Positions 53,282 to 64,000 of a DNA stretch of 64,000 nt are shown here, piece by piece. The notes under the pieces were generated by a model. It made no database searches. It was not told where the DNA came from and saw only the letters and a list, made by a program, of their open reading frames with translations. The translations under genes and the position numbers were made by a program. Every line of letters begins with the position of its first letter. Within the stretch, counting starts at the first letter, position 1. The stretch comes from Stackebrandtia endophytica (lineage in GTDB: Bacteria > Actinomycetota > Actinomycetes > Mycobacteriales > Micromonosporaceae). The stretch spans positions 1,984,001-2,048,000 of the forward strand of contig NZ_VFOW01000001.1 of assembly GCF_006716355.1 (NCBI RefSeq), written 5' to 3'.

Positions 53282-54825
53282 TAGTTGTCTCCCGTCGCGA
53301 CCGGGTCAGCAGTGGGTACCGTGGGCGTCGGGTCGGTCACGCCCACGAAGTTCAGGGTGCTCTCCACTGCGGGGTTGATGATGTCGAGCACCGGCTGCGG
53401 GTAGACACCCAGAACCAGGATCCCGACGACCAGCGGAGCCACGACCAGCTTCTCGCGCAGGTTGAGGTCCTTGCGCATCGGCTTGATCTCGGCCAGCTTC
53501 GGGTTGACGGTGCCCTGCATGGTCCGCTGGTACATCCACAGGACGTATCCGGCGGCCAGGATGATGCCGAGCACCGAGATCACCGCGACCGGCTGGTTGA
53601 CCGAGAAGGTGCCCAGCATGACCAGGAACTCCGAGACGAACGGCGCGGTTCCCGGCAGGGCCAGGGATGCGAGTCCGGCGATGAGGAAGGTTCCCGACAA
53701 CAGTGGCAGTGCCTTGCCGGCGCCACCGAAGTCGGCGATCTCGGAGGAGCCGCGGCGGACCGCGAGCATTCCCACCACGATGAACAGCAGGCCGGTGGCC
53801 AGACCGTGGTTGACCATGTAGAGGACCGCGCCGGTACCCGATTGCGTGGTGAACGCGAAGATACCGACACCGATGAATCCGAAGTGGGCGATCGAGGTGT
53901 AGGCGACCAGGCGACGCAGATCGGCTTGGCCGATCGCCACCAGGGCACCGTAGATGACGCCGACCAGGGCCAGCGCGATCGCCAGCGGGGCGAACGTCTG
54001 AGCCGCGTCGGGGAACAGCGGCAGGCAGTACCGCAGGATCGCGAAGGTTCCGATCTTGTCCATGACGCCGACCAGGAGGGCCGCGACCCCGGCGGGTGCG
54101 GCGCCACCGGCGTCGGGCAGCCAGGTGTGGAACGGGAAGAACGGAGCCTTGATCGCGAACGCCGCGAAGAACCCGAGGAACAGCCAGTTCTGCAGGCCGG
54201 ACTCGATGGGTTCACCGTCGACGAGTGCCTGCCAGTCGAGGACGCCACCGCTGGCGACCCACAGTCCGATCAGCGCCGCGAGCAGGACCATGCCGCCCAG
54301 CAGCGAGTACAGGAAGAACTTGACCGCCGCGTACTGGCGTCGTTTGCCGCCGTAGGAACCGATGAGGAAGTACATCGGAACCAACATGACTTCGAAGAAG
54401 ATGTAGAACAGCAGCACGTTGGACGCCACGAAGGTGCCCAGCATGGTCGCCTGCAACGCCAGCAGCAACGCGAAGAACGTGGGGACGTTCCGGTTCTCGT
54501 TGTCGGCGTCGTTCCAGGAGGCGCCGATGACTACGGGGGTCAACACGGCGGTCAACGCGACCATGACCAGTGCGATGCCGTCGACGCCGAAGCTCAGGTT
54601 GAGGCCCCAGTCGGGAACCCAGGGGTAGCTTTCGACGAACTGGAGGCTGGAGTCGGACGCGGTGAACTGCAGGCACATGATCGCGGTGATGCCCAGCACG
54701 GCCAGGGAGAACCCCAGCGCGATGAACTTCGCCTGTCGCGGCTTGTTCTTGGGAACCGCGGCGGTGATCAGCGCCCCGATCAGGGGCACCACGATCAGTG
54801 CCGAAAGGAACGGAAAGGAGCTCAC
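53281..54825 (-). CDS. nuoM: NADH dehydrogenase subunit M (NuoM)
   Basis: 514 residues, 14 helices. LLFYIFFEVMLVPMYFLIGSYGGKRR has the key Glu; AIKAPFFPFHTWLPDAGGAAPAG the key Lys. A 25-residue hydrophilic tail (VGVTDPTPTVPTADPVATGDN) ends it. The start is GTG at 54825, overlapping the NuoL stop (GTGA at 54822-54825). It belongs to the main nuo operon. Confidence 0.95.
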   Translation of the reverse strand: MSSFPFLSALIVVPLIGALITAAVPKNKPRQAKFIALGFSLAVLGITAIMCLQFTASDSSLQFVESYPWVPDWGLNLSFGVDGIALVMVALTAVLTPVVIGASWNDADNENRNVPTFFALLLALQATMLGTFVASNVLLFYIFFEVMLVPMYFLIGSYGGKRRQYAAVKFFLYSLLGGMVLLAALIGLWVASGGVLDWQALVDGEPIESGLQNWLFLGFFAAFAIKAPFFPFHTWLPDAGGAAPAGVAALLVGVMDKIGTFAILRYCLPLFPDAAQTFAPLAIALALVGVIYGALVAIGQADLRRLVAYTSIAHFGFIGVGIFAFTTQSGTGAVLYMVNHGLATGLLFIVVGMLAVRRGSSEIADFGGAGKALPLLSGTFLIAGLASLALPGTAPFVSEFLVMLGTFSVNQPVAVISVLGIILAAGYVLWMYQRTMQGTVNPKLAEIKPMRKDLNLREKLVVAPLVVGILVLGVYPQPVLDIINPAVESTLNFVGVTDPTPTVPTADPVATGDN

Positions 54826-56735
54826 CCGAACGTCACCACCAACAAGGCCGCCACGACGACGACAGCACCAGACAGAATGGACAATGCGTAACTGCGGACG
54901 TACCCGGTCTGTGCCCGGCGCAGCCGCGCCGAACCACCGCCGACCGCGGCGGCCAGACCGTTGACGACTCCGTCGACGCCCCGGTTGTCCACCCACACCA
55001 GTGCGCGGGTGAGCAGTCGGCCGGGCAATTCGAAGACCAGTTCGTTGAACCGGTCGGCGTACAGGTTCTGCCGGGCCGCCTGCACCACGATGGAGCGAGT
55101 GGGTTGCTCCTCCAGCGCGGTTCCGCGGCGGAACAGCAGGAAGGCCACGACGACACCCAACACGACCAGGGCCATGGTCAGGACCGTGACCGTCAAGTGC
55201 GACATCTTCTCCTCGTGGGCGGTGGTCTGGCCGAAGACCGGGGTCAACCAGTCGACGACCGAGGTCGACATCAGCCAACCGGCGGCGAGCGAACCGAAGG
55301 CCAGCACGATCAGCGGGATCGTCATGATCAGCGGCGACTCGTGCGGCTTCTTTATGTCCTCGGTCCACCGCTTCGGGCCGTGGAAGGTGAGGAAGAACAT
55401 GCGACTCATGTAGAACGCGGTCAGTCCGGCACCCAACAGAGCGGCCGAACCGAACACCCAGCCCTTCCATCCCTCCTGGTTGAACGCGGCCAGGATGATC
55501 GGGTCCTTGGTCCAGTAACCGGAGAACGGGATGATTCCGATGATCGCGACGTAGCCGGCCAGGAAGGTGCCGTAGGTGATCGGCATGTACTTCATCAAAC
55601 CGCCGAACCGACGGATGTTGACCTGGTCGTTCATGCCGTGCATGACCGAACCGGCACCGAGGAACATTCCGGCTTTGAAGAAACCGTGCGCCAGCAGGTG
55701 GATGATGCCCAGCGCGTACGCGGCACCGCCCAGGCCGACGGCCAGGAACATGTAACCGATCTGGGACACCGTGGAGTAGGCCAGCACCCGTTTGATGTCG
55801 TCCTTGGCGCACCCGATGATCGCCCCGATCAACAGGGTGAGGGCACCGATGGACACCACGACGAGTTGAGCGGTCTCATTGGCGGAGAAGATCGCGTGCG
55901 ACCGGGCGATGAGGTAGACGCCCGCGGTGACCATGGTGGCGGCGTGAATCAGCGCCGACACCGGGGTCGGGCCTTCCATCGCGTCGGGCAGCCAGGTCTG
56001 GAGTGGGAATTGACCGGACTTACCGCAGGCACCCACCAGCAGGAACAACCCGATGGCCAAGACGGTGCCGGAGGCGAGGTTGCCCGCCAGGGTTCCGTTG
56101 AAGACCACCTGGAAGTCGGTGGAGCCGAACGCGACGAACATCAGGAAGATCGCGATGAGGAAACCGGCGTCACCGACCCGGTTCATCAGGAACGCCTTCT
56201 TACCGGCGGTGGCCGCACTCGGCCGGATGAACCAGAACGAGATCAACAGGTAGGAGGCGACACCCACGCCCTCCCAACCGACGAACATCATCACGTAGTT
56301 GTTGCCCAGGACCAGCAACAGCATCGAGGCGACGAACAGGTTGAGGTAGGCGAAGAACCGGCGTCGTCCCTCGTCGTGCGCCATGTAGCCGATCGAGTAG
56401 ATGTGGATCAGCAGACCCACACCGGTGATCAGCAGCACGAACACCGCGCTCAACGGGTCGAACAGCAGGCTGGCGTTGACGTTGAAGCTGCCGGTGTCGA
56501 TGAACGTGAACAGGTTCAAGTACGCCGAGCGGGAATCATCCGGCAAATCCGACAGCTGGAAGAAGTAGACCAATCCCAGCGCGAAGGCCGCCGCGACGGT
56601 CGCGGTTCCCAGCAGGTGGCCCCATTTATCGGAACGCTTTCCCAATAGCAGCAGTATCGCCGCGCCCGCCAACGGCAAGGCGATCAGCAGCCACATCGAG
56701 GAAAGGGCACCGGTGGCCGGAGCGAATTCGGTCAC
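54822..56735 (-). CDS. nuoL: NADH dehydrogenase subunit L (NuoL)
   Basis: 637 residues. MMFVGWEGVGVASYLLISFWF carries the key Glu and CGKSGQFPLQTWLPDAMEGPTPVSALIHAATMVTAG the key Lys. The long C-terminal amphipathic helix region runs along the membrane arm. Start GTG at 56735; an untranslated gap of 145 bp separates it from nuoK. It is the distal proton-pumping subunit of complex I. Confidence 0.96.
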   Translation of the reverse strand: MTEFAPATGALSSMWLLIALPLAGAAILLLLGKRSDKWGHLLGTATVAAAFALGLVYFFQLSDLPDDSRSAYLNLFTFIDTGSFNVNASLLFDPLSAVFVLLITGVGLLIHIYSIGYMAHDEGRRRFFAYLNLFVASMLLLVLGNNYVMMFVGWEGVGVASYLLISFWFIRPSAATAGKKAFLMNRVGDAGFLIAIFLMFVAFGSTDFQVVFNGTLAGNLASGTVLAIGLFLLVGACGKSGQFPLQTWLPDAMEGPTPVSALIHAATMVTAGVYLIARSHAIFSANETAQLVVVSIGALTLLIGAIIGCAKDDIKRVLAYSTVSQIGYMFLAVGLGGAAYALGIIHLLAHGFFKAGMFLGAGSVMHGMNDQVNIRRFGGLMKYMPITYGTFLAGYVAIIGIIPFSGYWTKDPIILAAFNQEGWKGWVFGSAALLGAGLTAFYMSRMFFLTFHGPKRWTEDIKKPHESPLIMTIPLIVLAFGSLAAGWLMSTSVVDWLTPVFGQTTAHEEKMSHLTVTVLTMALVVLGVVVAFLLFRRGTALEEQPTRSIVVQAARQNLYADRFNELVFELPGRLLTRALVWVDNRGVDGVVNGLAAAVGGGSARLRRAQTGYVRSYALSILSGAVVVVAALLVVTFG

Positions 56736-56880
56736 GGTTAGTCCCTCACTTTGCGGGCCATTGAAAGGCCGTCGACAGGTCCCGTTGCCGTCAGCGCGTC
56801 AAGACGCGACATACCCGCAAGACAACGGCGGTGAAGGGCACCAGCAGGTACGGACACACCAAACTCCAAGCAGGACAACA

Positions 56881-57180
56881 TTAGTTCTTAAGCAGGTTCA
56901 CGTCGTCGATCGAAGCCGACCGGCGAGATCGGAAGATCGCCATGATGATGGCCAGACCGATGACGACCTCGGCGGCGGCGACGATCATCACGAAGAACGC
57001 GATGATCTGGCCTTCGAGGCCCCCGTTGATGCGGGCGAACGTCACCAGGGTCAGGTTGGCCGCGTTCAGCATCAACTCGACACACATGAACACGACGATG
57101 GCGTTGCGGCGTACCAGGACGCCCACGGCGCCGATGGTGAAGAGCGCTGCCGCCAACACCAGGTAGTAGGTGGGGTTCAC
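56881..57180 (-). CDS. nuoK: NADH dehydrogenase subunit K (NuoK)
   Basis: 99 residues, three helices. The conserved Glu residues are in [18 protein letters not shown] and [17 protein letters not shown]. It starts inside the end of NuoJ (ATGA at 57177-57180). It is a membrane subunit of complex I. The gap to nuoL downstream is 145 bp with no recognised feature. Confidence 0.96.
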   Translation of the reverse strand: MNPTYYLVLAAALFTIGAVGVLVRRNAIVVFMCVELMLNAANLTLVTFARINGGLEGQIIAFFVMIVAAAEVVIGLAIIMAIFRSRRSASIDDVNLLKN

Positions 57181-57971
57181 CGACGGTCCCCTTTCTTACC
57201 TTCGGTGGCCTTGGGAGCGGCTTCGGCGGGGTCGAGCTGACGCATCGGCACGACGCTGCTGTAGCTGCGTTCGCTTTCGGTTCCGTCCGGCAGGAGAGCC
57301 GGGGTGGCCACCGAGTCGGAGGTGGCGAACACACCGGGGCCGGCCTTGGGTCCGGGGTAGTTGCCCTTGGCGAACCGTTCCCGGGCGTGGTCCTTCTGGG
57401 TTTTGCGGTCCTTGGCGGACTTCTCCACGTGGGCCAGGAGCAGCGCGCCCACCGCGGCGACCAGCAGCAGAGCCGCAGTCGCCTCGAAGGCGAACAGGTA
57501 TCGGGTGAACAGCAGCTCGGCGATGCCCTGGACGTTGCCGCCGGCGTTGGCGGCTTCCAAGCCGGCCGGTTCGACGGCGCCCAGGCCACGTGCCAGTCCG
57601 GCACCCAGCAGGATCGCCAGACCGACGCCCAGTCCGATGGCCGCCAGTCGTTGCCCGCGAAGGGTTTCGACCAGCGAGTCGGACGAGTCACGCCCGACCA
57701 GCATGATCACGAACAGGAACAGCATCATGATGGCGCCGGTGTAGACGATGATCTGCACGAAGCCGATGAACACGCCTTCCTGCGTCATGTACAGCACACC
57801 CAGCGAGAGCATGGTGCAGGCCAGCAGCAGCGCCGAGTGGACGGCGTTGCGCGCCAGAACCATGCCCAGCGCCCCGGCGAGTGCCAGCGGCGCCAGCAGC
57901 CAGAAGACGACGGCTTCGCCGACGGTGACTTCAGCGGCCAGCAGTTGGTTGGCCTGAGCCAGAATCGTCAC
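57177..57971 (-). CDS. nuoJ: NADH dehydrogenase subunit J (NuoJ)
   Basis: 264 residues, five helices (for example [19 protein letters not shown] and [22 protein letters not shown]). The C-terminal 80 residues are hydrophilic and Lys/Pro-rich, a known actinobacterial extension. It overlaps nuoI by ATGA (57968-57971) and nuoK likewise. It is part of the membrane arm of complex I. Confidence 0.95.
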   Translation of the reverse strand: MTILAQANQLLAAEVTVGEAVVFWLLAPLALAGALGMVLARNAVHSALLLACTMLSLGVLYMTQEGVFIGFVQIIVYTGAIMMLFLFVIMLVGRDSSDSLVETLRGQRLAAIGLGVGLAILLGAGLARGLGAVEPAGLEAANAGGNVQGIAELLFTRYLFAFEATAALLLVAAVGALLLAHVEKSAKDRKTQKDHARERFAKGNYPGPKAGPGVFATSDSVATPALLPDGTESERSYSSVVPMRQLDPAEAAPKATEGKKGDRR

Positions 57972-58528
57972 GACGACGCCTCCTGCTGCTGCCGCTCGGT
58001 GGAGGAGTACTCGGCACCGATGGAGGTACCGGGGTTGTCCACTCCGCTGACGTAGTAGTCCTTTTCGGAGTTACCGAGTCGCATCGGGTGCGGCGGCTGC
58101 TCCATGCCCTCCAGCAACGGCGCCAGCAGCTGTTCCTTCGTGAAGATCAGGTCACGACGGTTGTCGGAGGCCAGCTCGTACTCGTTGCTCATGGTGAGCG
58201 AACGGGTGGGGCAGGCCTCGATGCACAGTCCACAGAAGATGCAGCGGGCGTAGTTGATCTGGTAGTCGGCGGCGTACCGCTCCCCGGGGGAGTACCGCTC
58301 CTGGGCGGTGTTGTCGCCACCCTGCACGAAGATGGCGTCAGCCGGACAGGCCCACGCGCACAGTTCGCAACCGATGCACTTCTCCAAGCCGTCCGGGTGA
58401 CGGTTGAGGATGTGGCGGCCGTGGTAACGCGGCGCGGTGGCGTCGCGGACTTCCGGGTATTTGACGGTGACGGTCTTCTTGAACATGTGAGCGAACGTCA
58501 CGCCGAAACCCTTGACGGAGTCGAACAC
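57968..58528 (-). CDS. nuoI: NADH dehydrogenase subunit I (NuoI, 4Fe-4S)
   Basis: 186 residues. Two four-Cys motifs bind the N6a and N6b clusters: [12 protein letters not shown] and [12 protein letters not shown]. The start GTG (58528) follows GGAGGG and lies two bases after the NuoH stop. The C-terminal 70 residues, with [18 protein letters not shown], are longer than the E. coli protein. It carries electrons between the peripheral arm clusters and quinone. Confidence 0.96.
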   Translation of the reverse strand: MFDSVKGFGVTFAHMFKKTVTVKYPEVRDATAPRYHGRHILNRHPDGLEKCIGCELCAWACPADAIFVQGGDNTAQERYSPGERYAADYQINYARCIFCGLCIEACPTRSLTMSNEYELASDNRRDLIFTKEQLLAPLLEGMEQPPHPMRLGNSEKDYYVSGVDNPGTSIGAEYSSTERQQQEASS

Positions 58529-58530
58529 GG

Positions 58531-59865
58531 CTATCCCTCCTTTCCGGCAGAGTCGTCGGCGGATCGTCCGTCGACGGAAACGGGTTCGCGTTCTGCCGAA
58601 ATCTCCTTGACCCGGGGAGACGGCGGAACTTCCAAGTCCATTGGCGGCACCGGGAAGCCGCCCACACCCGTGTCGGGCTCGGCCGGTTCCACGTACTTCT
58701 TGCGGGTCGGCCAGTACATGATGCACAGGCCCGCGACGAGGATCGCACCGATGATCAGGCCGATCCAGCTCGCCGACCAGGTGGGCTGCTCGACACCGAG
58801 GCGGATGGCCGCCAGGACCATGACCCACACGAGGCTGCCCGGTACCAGGACCTTCCAGCCCAGTCGCATGAACTGGTCGTAACGGAACCGCGGCAGCGTA
58901 CCGCGCAACCACACGAAGACGAACAGGAACACCAGCAGCTTGCCGAAGAACCACACCAGTGGCATGTAGCCCTCGTTGGCGCCCGGCCACCAGCTTTCGG
59001 GGAACGGCGCGGCCCAGCCACCCAGGAAGAGGGTGATACCGAGGGCGGACATGGTGATGATGTTGATGTACTCGGCGAGGAAGAACAGTGCGTACTTCAG
59101 CGAGGAGTACTCGGTCATGAAACCGGCGACCAGCTCCGACTCCGCCTCGGGCAGGTCGAAGGGGGCGCGGTTGGTCTCACCGACGATCGAGATGACGAAC
59201 ACGATGAAGCTGGGGAACAGGATCAGCGCGTTCCACCCGGGAAGGGTGAAGGTGAAGTCGCCGAAGGCCAGTTCGGGGCCGACTCGCTGCGAGTCGACGA
59301 TGGCACTGGTGGAGAGGGTTCCGGCGGTCAGGAACACCGCCAGCACCGACAGACCCATGCCGATCTCGTAGGAGATGACCTGCGCGGCGGCTCGCAACGA
59401 TCCGAGCAGACCGTAGGTGGAGCCGGAGGCCCAACCGCCCAGCACGACGCCGTAGACGCCGACGGCCGAGGTGGCCAGGATCAGCAGCGCGGCGACCGGG
59501 AAGTCGGTCAACTGCAACGGAGTCTCGACTCCGAACATGTTGACGACCGGTCCCAGCGGGATCACCGCGAACGCGGTGAACGCGCACACCGTCATGATCA
59601 TCGGGGCGGCGACGAACACCACCTTGCTGGAGACCTTGGGCAGCAGGTCCTCTTTGAACGCCAGTTTCAGACCGTCGGCCAGACTCTGGAGCAGACCGAA
59701 GGGACCGTTGCGGTTGGGGCCGGGACGCACCTGCATCCGGGCGACCACGCGGCGCTCGTACCAGATGGTGAACAGCACCAGCAGGACCAGCAGCACGAAG
59801 ATACCGAGGGCCTTGATGGCGACGATCCACCACGGGTCCTGCCCGAAGGCTTCAAGGCCGTTCAT
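58531..59865 (-). CDS. nuoH: NADH dehydrogenase subunit H (NuoH)
   Basis: 444 residues, eight to nine helices. [37 protein letters not shown] is the diagnostic stretch, with [18 protein letters not shown]. The Pro/Glu-rich tail (about 100 residues) is an actinobacterial extension. ATG at 59865 follows GGAGGAATCTG. NuoH forms the quinone site. The 79-bp gap before nuoG is the largest in the first half of the operon. Confidence 0.96.
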   Translation of the reverse strand: MNGLEAFGQDPWWIVAIKALGIFVLLVLLVLFTIWYERRVVARMQVRPGPNRNGPFGLLQSLADGLKLAFKEDLLPKVSSKVVFVAAPMIMTVCAFTAFAVIPLGPVVNMFGVETPLQLTDFPVAALLILATSAVGVYGVVLGGWASGSTYGLLGSLRAAAQVISYEIGMGLSVLAVFLTAGTLSTSAIVDSQRVGPELAFGDFTFTLPGWNALILFPSFIVFVISIVGETNRAPFDLPEAESELVAGFMTEYSSLKYALFFLAEYINIITMSALGITLFLGGWAAPFPESWWPGANEGYMPLVWFFGKLLVFLFVFVWLRGTLPRFRYDQFMRLGWKVLVPGSLVWVMVLAAIRLGVEQPTWSASWIGLIIGAILVAGLCIMYWPTRKKYVEPAEPDTGVGGFPVPPMDLEVPPSPRVKEISAEREPVSVDGRSADDSAGKEG

Positions 59866-59944
59866 CAGATTCCTCCCACAGTGGACGGCTCGCGGTGGAG
59901 CGCGAGAGTCGTGCCGGTGCCCACGCCGTGTTGACGGGCGAGAT

Positions 59945-62341
59945 TCACTTGCCACCTCCGGCATAGGCGGAGATCGATACCAGGTCACCCGCGACCGCAC
60001 CGAGTCCACGGTGGACGCCGGAGCCCGGGGAGTTGGTGGGCAACCACACCACACGGTCGGGCATCGGCGTGACCACCAGCGGCAGGGTGATTCCCCCGGC
60101 GTCACTGGCGACCGTCACGGCGTCCCCGTCGGCGACCCCCAGGTCGGCGGCGGTGGTCGGCGACAACCGGATCACCGCGTCGCGCGCGGTACCGGCCAGG
60201 TGGGTGTTGTTGTCCTGCAACGTTCCGGAGTCGAGCAGGTGACGCCAGGTCGCCAGGACCGCCTGGCCCTCGCCGGCGACCGGCGGAGTGGCCGCGGTGA
60301 CCAGCGGAGCCGGAATCCGGCCCTCGGGAGGCGTGGGAACCCCGGCCAACTCGCCGCGCACCGACCGCAGGCTCTCGAAGCCCAGGTCGACACCCATGAG
60401 TTCGCCGATCGCCTGCAGCAGCTCGTAGTCGCTGTTGAGCGGCGACTCGATCGCGGTCTCGAAGGTGCGCAGCCGGCCCTCCCAGTTGAGGTAGGCACCG
60501 CCCTTCTCCTGCACGGTCGCGATGGGCAGGACCACCGAGGCCCGCCGGGTCACGGCGGTGTGGCGCTGCTCGATCGAGACGATGAACGGGGTCGCGTAGA
60601 GCGCGGCCTCGGCGGCGGCCGGGTCGGCCAGGTCGAACGGGTCGACACCGGCGATCAGCAGACCACCGAGGTCACCGTGCGACGCGGCCGCCAGGATCGC
60701 GGAGGTGTCGCGCCCCTGCGTCTCCGGCAGGCCGTCGACCTCCCAGTAGGACGCCAGCGCGGCGCGGTCGGCGGCCTCGGCCACCGTTCCACCACCGGGC
60801 AGCAGGTTCGGCAGCAGACCGACGTCGACGGCGCCCCGGTCACCGGCGCGACGCGGCACCCAGGCCAGCTTGGCGCCGGTGGCCACGGCCAGTCGGGCGG
60901 CGGCGGTCAACGCGCCGGGCACGGTCGCCAGGCGTTCGCCGACCAGGATGACGCTGCCCTCGGCGCGCAGCTTCTCGGCCATGTCACCGTTGCCGTCGGC
61001 GAAGCCGGACAGCAGGTGGGCCTCGGCGCCGGGCGCGGTGGCGATGAGCTCGCCGCCGATCTTGTCGGTCCCGCGCGTCGCGAACGGCGCGACGACGTAG
61101 CTGTTCTGACCACCGTCGCCATGTGCCTTGCGCATCCGCAGGAACAGGATCGGGCACTCCTCCTCGACCTCGAGGCCGGCGATCAGCACCACGGGTGCCT
61201 TCTCGACGGTCTCGTAGGTGGTGGCGCCCGAGGCGGGGTGAACCCCGGCCACGACGTGCCCGAGGAACTCGGCCTCCTCGGCCGAGTGCGGCCGGGAACG
61301 GAAGTCGACGTCGTTGGAGCCGAGGATCAACCGGCTGAACTTCGAGTACGCGTAGGCGTCCTCGATGGTCAGACGACCACCGGTGAGGGTGCCGACTCCG
61401 CCGGCCTTCTTCGCCTGAGCGAGTCCCTCGGCGGCGACGCGCAACGCATCGGGCCAGCTGGCCTCGTGCAGTTCACCGTCGCTGCCGCGAACCAGCGGCT
61501 TCAGGATCCGGTTGTCGGTGTTGACGTAGTCGAAGGCCCAGCGGCCCTTGTCGCAGTTCCACTCGGCGTTGACCTCGGCGTCGTCACCGGCCAGGCGACG
61601 CAGCACCCGGTTACGGCGGTGGTCGGTGCGCTGCGCGCAACCGGCCGAGCAGTGCTCGCACACGCTCGGGCTGGACACCAGGTCGAACGGCCGCGACTGG
61701 AACCGGTACTGCGAACCGGTCAGCGCGCCGACCGGGCAGATCTGAACGGTGTTGCCGGAGAAGTAGGACTCGAACGGCTCGTCCTCGTAGATGCCGACCT
61801 GTTCGAGGGAGGACCGCTCCATCAACTCGATGAACGGGTCACCGGCGACCTGCTGCGAGAACCGGGTGCAGCGAGCACACAGAACACAGCGTTCCCGGTC
61901 CAGCAGAACCTGGGAGGAGATCGGCAGCACCTTGCGGTACTTGCGCTTCTCCTCCACGAACCGGGACTCGGTGCGGCCGGTGCTCATCGCCTGGTTCTGC
62001 AACGGGCACTCGCCGCCCTTGTCACAGATCGGGCAGTCCAGGGGGTGGTTGATCAGGAGGAACTCCATGATCCCCTCCTGGGCCTTCTTGGCCACCGGAG
62101 AGGTCAACTGGGTCTTGACCACCATGCCCTCGGTGCACACCGCGGTGCAGGACGCCAGCGGCTTCCGCTGTCCCTCCACATCGACCAGACACTGTCGACA
62201 GGCGCCGACCGGTTCCAGCAGCGGGTGGTCACAGAAGCGGGGGATGTCGATCCCCAGCTGCTCGGCGGCGCGGATGACCAGTGTTCCCTTGGGAACGGAC
62301 ACCTCGATGCCGTCGATGGTGAGCGTGACTTTGTCGGTCAT
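59945..62341 (-). CDS. nuoG: NADH dehydrogenase subunit G (NuoG)
   Basis: 798 residues. Iron-sulphur sites: 2Fe-2S with Cys37, 48, 51 and 65; His/Cys site in [14 protein letters not shown]; 4Fe-4S in [13 protein letters not shown]; and the N7-type CEHCSAGC ... NCDKGRW. The rest is a molybdopterin-oxidoreductase-like domain that no longer binds the cofactor. It accepts electrons from NuoEF. ATG at 62341. Two bases separate it from the upstream nuoF stop. Confidence 0.96.
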   Translation of the reverse strand: MTDKVTLTIDGIEVSVPKGTLVIRAAEQLGIDIPRFCDHPLLEPVGACRQCLVDVEGQRKPLASCTAVCTEGMVVKTQLTSPVAKKAQEGIMEFLLINHPLDCPICDKGGECPLQNQAMSTGRTESRFVEEKRKYRKVLPISSQVLLDRERCVLCARCTRFSQQVAGDPFIELMERSSLEQVGIYEDEPFESYFSGNTVQICPVGALTGSQYRFQSRPFDLVSSPSVCEHCSAGCAQRTDHRRNRVLRRLAGDDAEVNAEWNCDKGRWAFDYVNTDNRILKPLVRGSDGELHEASWPDALRVAAEGLAQAKKAGGVGTLTGGRLTIEDAYAYSKFSRLILGSNDVDFRSRPHSAEEAEFLGHVVAGVHPASGATTYETVEKAPVVLIAGLEVEEECPILFLRMRKAHGDGGQNSYVVAPFATRGTDKIGGELIATAPGAEAHLLSGFADGNGDMAEKLRAEGSVILVGERLATVPGALTAAARLAVATGAKLAWVPRRAGDRGAVDVGLLPNLLPGGGTVAEAADRAALASYWEVDGLPETQGRDTSAILAAASHGDLGGLLIAGVDPFDLADPAAAEAALYATPFIVSIEQRHTAVTRRASVVLPIATVQEKGGAYLNWEGRLRTFETAIESPLNSDYELLQAIGELMGVDLGFESLRSVRGELAGVPTPPEGRIPAPLVTAATPPVAGEGQAVLATWRHLLDSGTLQDNNTHLAGTARDAVIRLSPTTAADLGVADGDAVTVASDAGGITLPLVVTPMPDRVVWLPTNSPGSGVHRGLGAVAGDLVSISAYAGGGK

Positions 62342-62343
62342 GA

Positions 62344-63663
62344 TTAGTGCGCTCCCACCAGGTCAGAAGCTTTCAACAGTGGCTTGCGACGTCCCTCGAT
62401 GTAATCGAGGTAGTCCTGCTTGAAGTACTTCAGCGAGGACGTCACACACGAGGTGGCACCGTCACCCAGACCGCAGAACGACCGACCCAACAGGTTGTCG
62501 CAGGCATCCAGCAGGGTGTCGAGGTCGGCGTGAGTGCCTTGGCCCGACAGGATGCGGCGGTAGACGCGGGTCATCCAGTAGTTGCCCTCACGGCACGGGG
62601 TGCACTTACCGCAGGACTCGTGCGCGTAGAACACGATCCAGCGGTACGAGTTGTAGACCGGGCAATCCTGATCGGAGAAGATCATCATCGCGGTCGTTCC
62701 CAGGATGGAACCGGCCTTGGTGACGCTGTCGAAGTCCAACGGGACGTCGGCGTGCTCGGCGGTCAGCATCGGCGTCGACGAGCCACCCGGAGTCCAGAAC
62801 TTCAGGTTGTGGCCGTCTTCCATGCCACCGGCCAACTCCAGCAGTTCGTTGAGGGTGATACCCATCCCGCACTCGTACTGGCCGGGGTTCTTCACCCGCC
62901 CCGACAGGGAGTAGATCATCGTTCCGGCCGCGTTCTCGCTGCCCAACGACTTCCACCAGTCGGCGCCCCCCAGCACGATGTGCGGGACCGAGGCGATCGA
63001 TCCGACGTTGTTGATGACCGTCGGGGAGGCGTAGAGGCCGTGGGTCGCCGGGAACGGCGGGCGCAACCGCGGCTGTCCCCGGAAGCCCTCCAGGGAGTCC
63101 AGCAGCGCGGTCTCCTCACCACAGATGTAGGCCCCGGCACCGGAGTGGATGACCACTTCGAGGTTGAAGCCCTTACCCAGGATGTTCTCGCCCAGGTACC
63201 CCTTGGCCTTGGCCTCGGCCACGGCGTTGCGCAGTCGACGGGCGGCGTGAATCGCCTCACCCCGGACGTAGACGAACGCCCGCTCGGCGCGAACCGCGTA
63301 GCAGGCGATGATGATGCCCTCGATCAGCGAATGCGGATCGTTCATCATCAACGGCAGGTCTTTACAGGTGCCCGGTTCGCCCTCGTCGGCGTTGACGACC
63401 AGGTAGTGCGGCTTGCCGTCGTTCTGGGGGATGAACGCCCACTTCATGCCGACCGGGAAGCCGGCGCCACCGCGACCGCGGTGTCCGGATTCCTTCATGA
63501 AGGCGATGAGCTCGTCGGGGTGGTAGTCGACCGCCTTGCGCAGCGCGGCGTAACCGTCGAGCCGTTCGTAGACGTCGATCTTCCAGGCTTCGGGCGACAG
63601 CCAGCGCTTGGTGAGCACCGGGGTCAGTTTCGCCAGTACCTCGGCGGATGGTGCGGAAGCCAT
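62344..63663 (-). CDS. nuoF: NADH dehydrogenase subunit F (NuoF, NADH/FMN-binding)
   Basis: 439 residues. [15 protein letters not shown] binds [21 protein letters not shown] is the second conserved block, and the 4Fe-4S site is [11 protein letters not shown] with a further Cys in FCGLGD. This subunit oxidises NADH. A 51-bp gap separates it from nuoE upstream. The long plus-strand frame opposite it is a shadow. Confidence 0.97.
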   Translation of the reverse strand: MASAPSAEVLAKLTPVLTKRWLSPEAWKIDVYERLDGYAALRKAVDYHPDELIAFMKESGHRGRGGAGFPVGMKWAFIPQNDGKPHYLVVNADEGEPGTCKDLPLMMNDPHSLIEGIIIACYAVRAERAFVYVRGEAIHAARRLRNAVAEAKAKGYLGENILGKGFNLEVVIHSGAGAYICGEETALLDSLEGFRGQPRLRPPFPATHGLYASPTVINNVGSIASVPHIVLGGADWWKSLGSENAAGTMIYSLSGRVKNPGQYECGMGITLNELLELAGGMEDGHNLKFWTPGGSSTPMLTAEHADVPLDFDSVTKAGSILGTTAMMIFSDQDCPVYNSYRWIVFYAHESCGKCTPCREGNYWMTRVYRRILSGQGTHADLDTLLDACDNLLGRSFCGLGDGATSCVTSSLKYFKQDYLDYIEGRRKPLLKASDLVGAH

Positions 63664-63714
63664 CGGGTCAGACCTCGCTTCGCTTGCAGAATTGCTGGGC
63701 GGCGGCCACGGTGA

Positions 63715-64000
63715 TCATGAGTTCTCCTTGTTCACCAGCGGCGTGGCCGGGTCGATCTGGGGTGCGGTGACACCGTTCTCGGCGGCGAGCCGGGCACCGA
63801 TCAACGTCGCGTCACCCTGAGCGTTGTCCGCCAGGGCCTCGGGACGGTCTTCGCCCCAACCGGCCAACTGCTTGGACAGTTCCTTCAGGGTGCACAGTCG
63901 AGCCCCACGGGTCGGGACGGGACGCTCACCGTTCTGCAGGGCCTGGACCGTCGACAGTGCCTGGTCGGAGTCGACCTTGTCGTAGAACTCGTAGTTCACG
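63715..64000 (-). CDS. nuoE: NADH dehydrogenase subunit E (NuoE), C-terminal part (cut by right edge)
   Basis: 95 codons of the C-terminal region, running off the right edge. VNYEFYDKVDSDQALSTV matches the section just after the last Cys of the 2Fe-2S site in NuoE, so the four Cys are outside the window. The protein then carries an Ala/Asp-rich tail. It is the upstream neighbour of nuoF. The start lies off the edge. Confidence 0.9.
   Translation of the reverse strand, partial: VNYEFYDKVDSDQALSTVQALQNGERPVPTRGARLCTLKELSKQLAGWGEDRPEALADNAQGDATLIGARLAAENGVTAPQIDPATPLVNKENS

Noticed and set aside
54798-56648. 616-codon plus-strand open frame opposite nuoL
   Set aside because: Shadow of nuoL; low-complexity Arg/Gln/Asp composition and no plausible start.
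59471-62347. 958-codon open frame on the plus strand opposite nuoG
   Set aside because: It is antisense to well-supported nuoG and nuoH, lacks domain-like sequence and is rich in Gly/Arg/His/Gln, as expected of a GC-driven shadow.

Overview
The window is high-GC actinobacterial chromosome. The gene families (DUF6244-like, DUF397 with an XRE/DUF5753 partner, mycosin with small helical ESX-type proteins, ROK regulator, AmaP/Asp23 operon, 14-subunit-type complex I genes), the many GTG starts and the A/GTGA gene overlaps fit a Micromonosporales/Glycomycetales-type organism such as Stackebrandtia. The genus is inferred from gene style only.

Layout. 1-3.7 kb: the start of a LacI-family regulator with a probable operator, two small membrane proteins, and a decayed class 1 DISARM anti-phage locus (N-terminal scrap of drmD, then a broken drmMI methyltransferase). 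3.8-9.8 kb: accessory genes, namely a DnaB-like helicase, a three-gene coiled-coil/DUF6244 set, an XRE+DUF397 pair, and an unrecognised three-gene cluster. 9.9-11.3 kb: unrecognised genes. 11.5-21.2 kb: an exported-protein/type VII (ESX)-like region with a mycosin protease and lipoprotein facing WXG-like helical proteins, a proline-rich protein with a repeated C-terminal V-[VI]-G motif, a YbaB-like protein, lipoproteins and a beta-propeller lipoprotein. No ESX membrane core (EccB/C/D/E) lies in the window.

21.3-28.3 kb is the most striking accessory locus: a large helical-repeat protein ending in an apparently intact CHAT protease (His1046/Cys1090), followed by a membrane-anchored NACHT NTPase, with two unknown proteins (one membrane) divergently upstream. 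This looks like an uncharacterised NACHT-CHAT conflict or signalling system. 28.4-38.4 kb: a GNAT acetyltransferase, then a sugar-type operon on the minus strand (Gfo/Idh/MocA oxidoreductase, ribose-type ABC transporter, two sugar isomerase/epimerases) facing a ROK repressor; the shared promoter region has a consensus-like -35, a predicted leaderless start and an inverted-repeat operator. 38.4-40.6 kb: an Asp23/AmaP envelope-stress operon. 40.8-41.2 kb: 100-bp tandem repeats abutting a tRNA-Tyr gene. 41.3-44.9 kb: an EEP-family phosphatase/nuclease, YajQ, a sugar-nucleotide epimerase and HtpX.

45.1-64.0 kb, all minus strand: two paralogous runs of NADH dehydrogenase (complex I) membrane genes. 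The main operon runs nuoE-F-G-H-I-J-K-L-M-N (nuoE cut by the right edge). After a strong hairpin and a HigBA-type toxin-antitoxin pair comes a second nuoK-L-M-N run. Both sets keep the key Glu/Lys of the proton channels, so the second set looks functional. Very long plus-strand ORFs opposite the nuo genes are GC-driven shadows and are not annotated.
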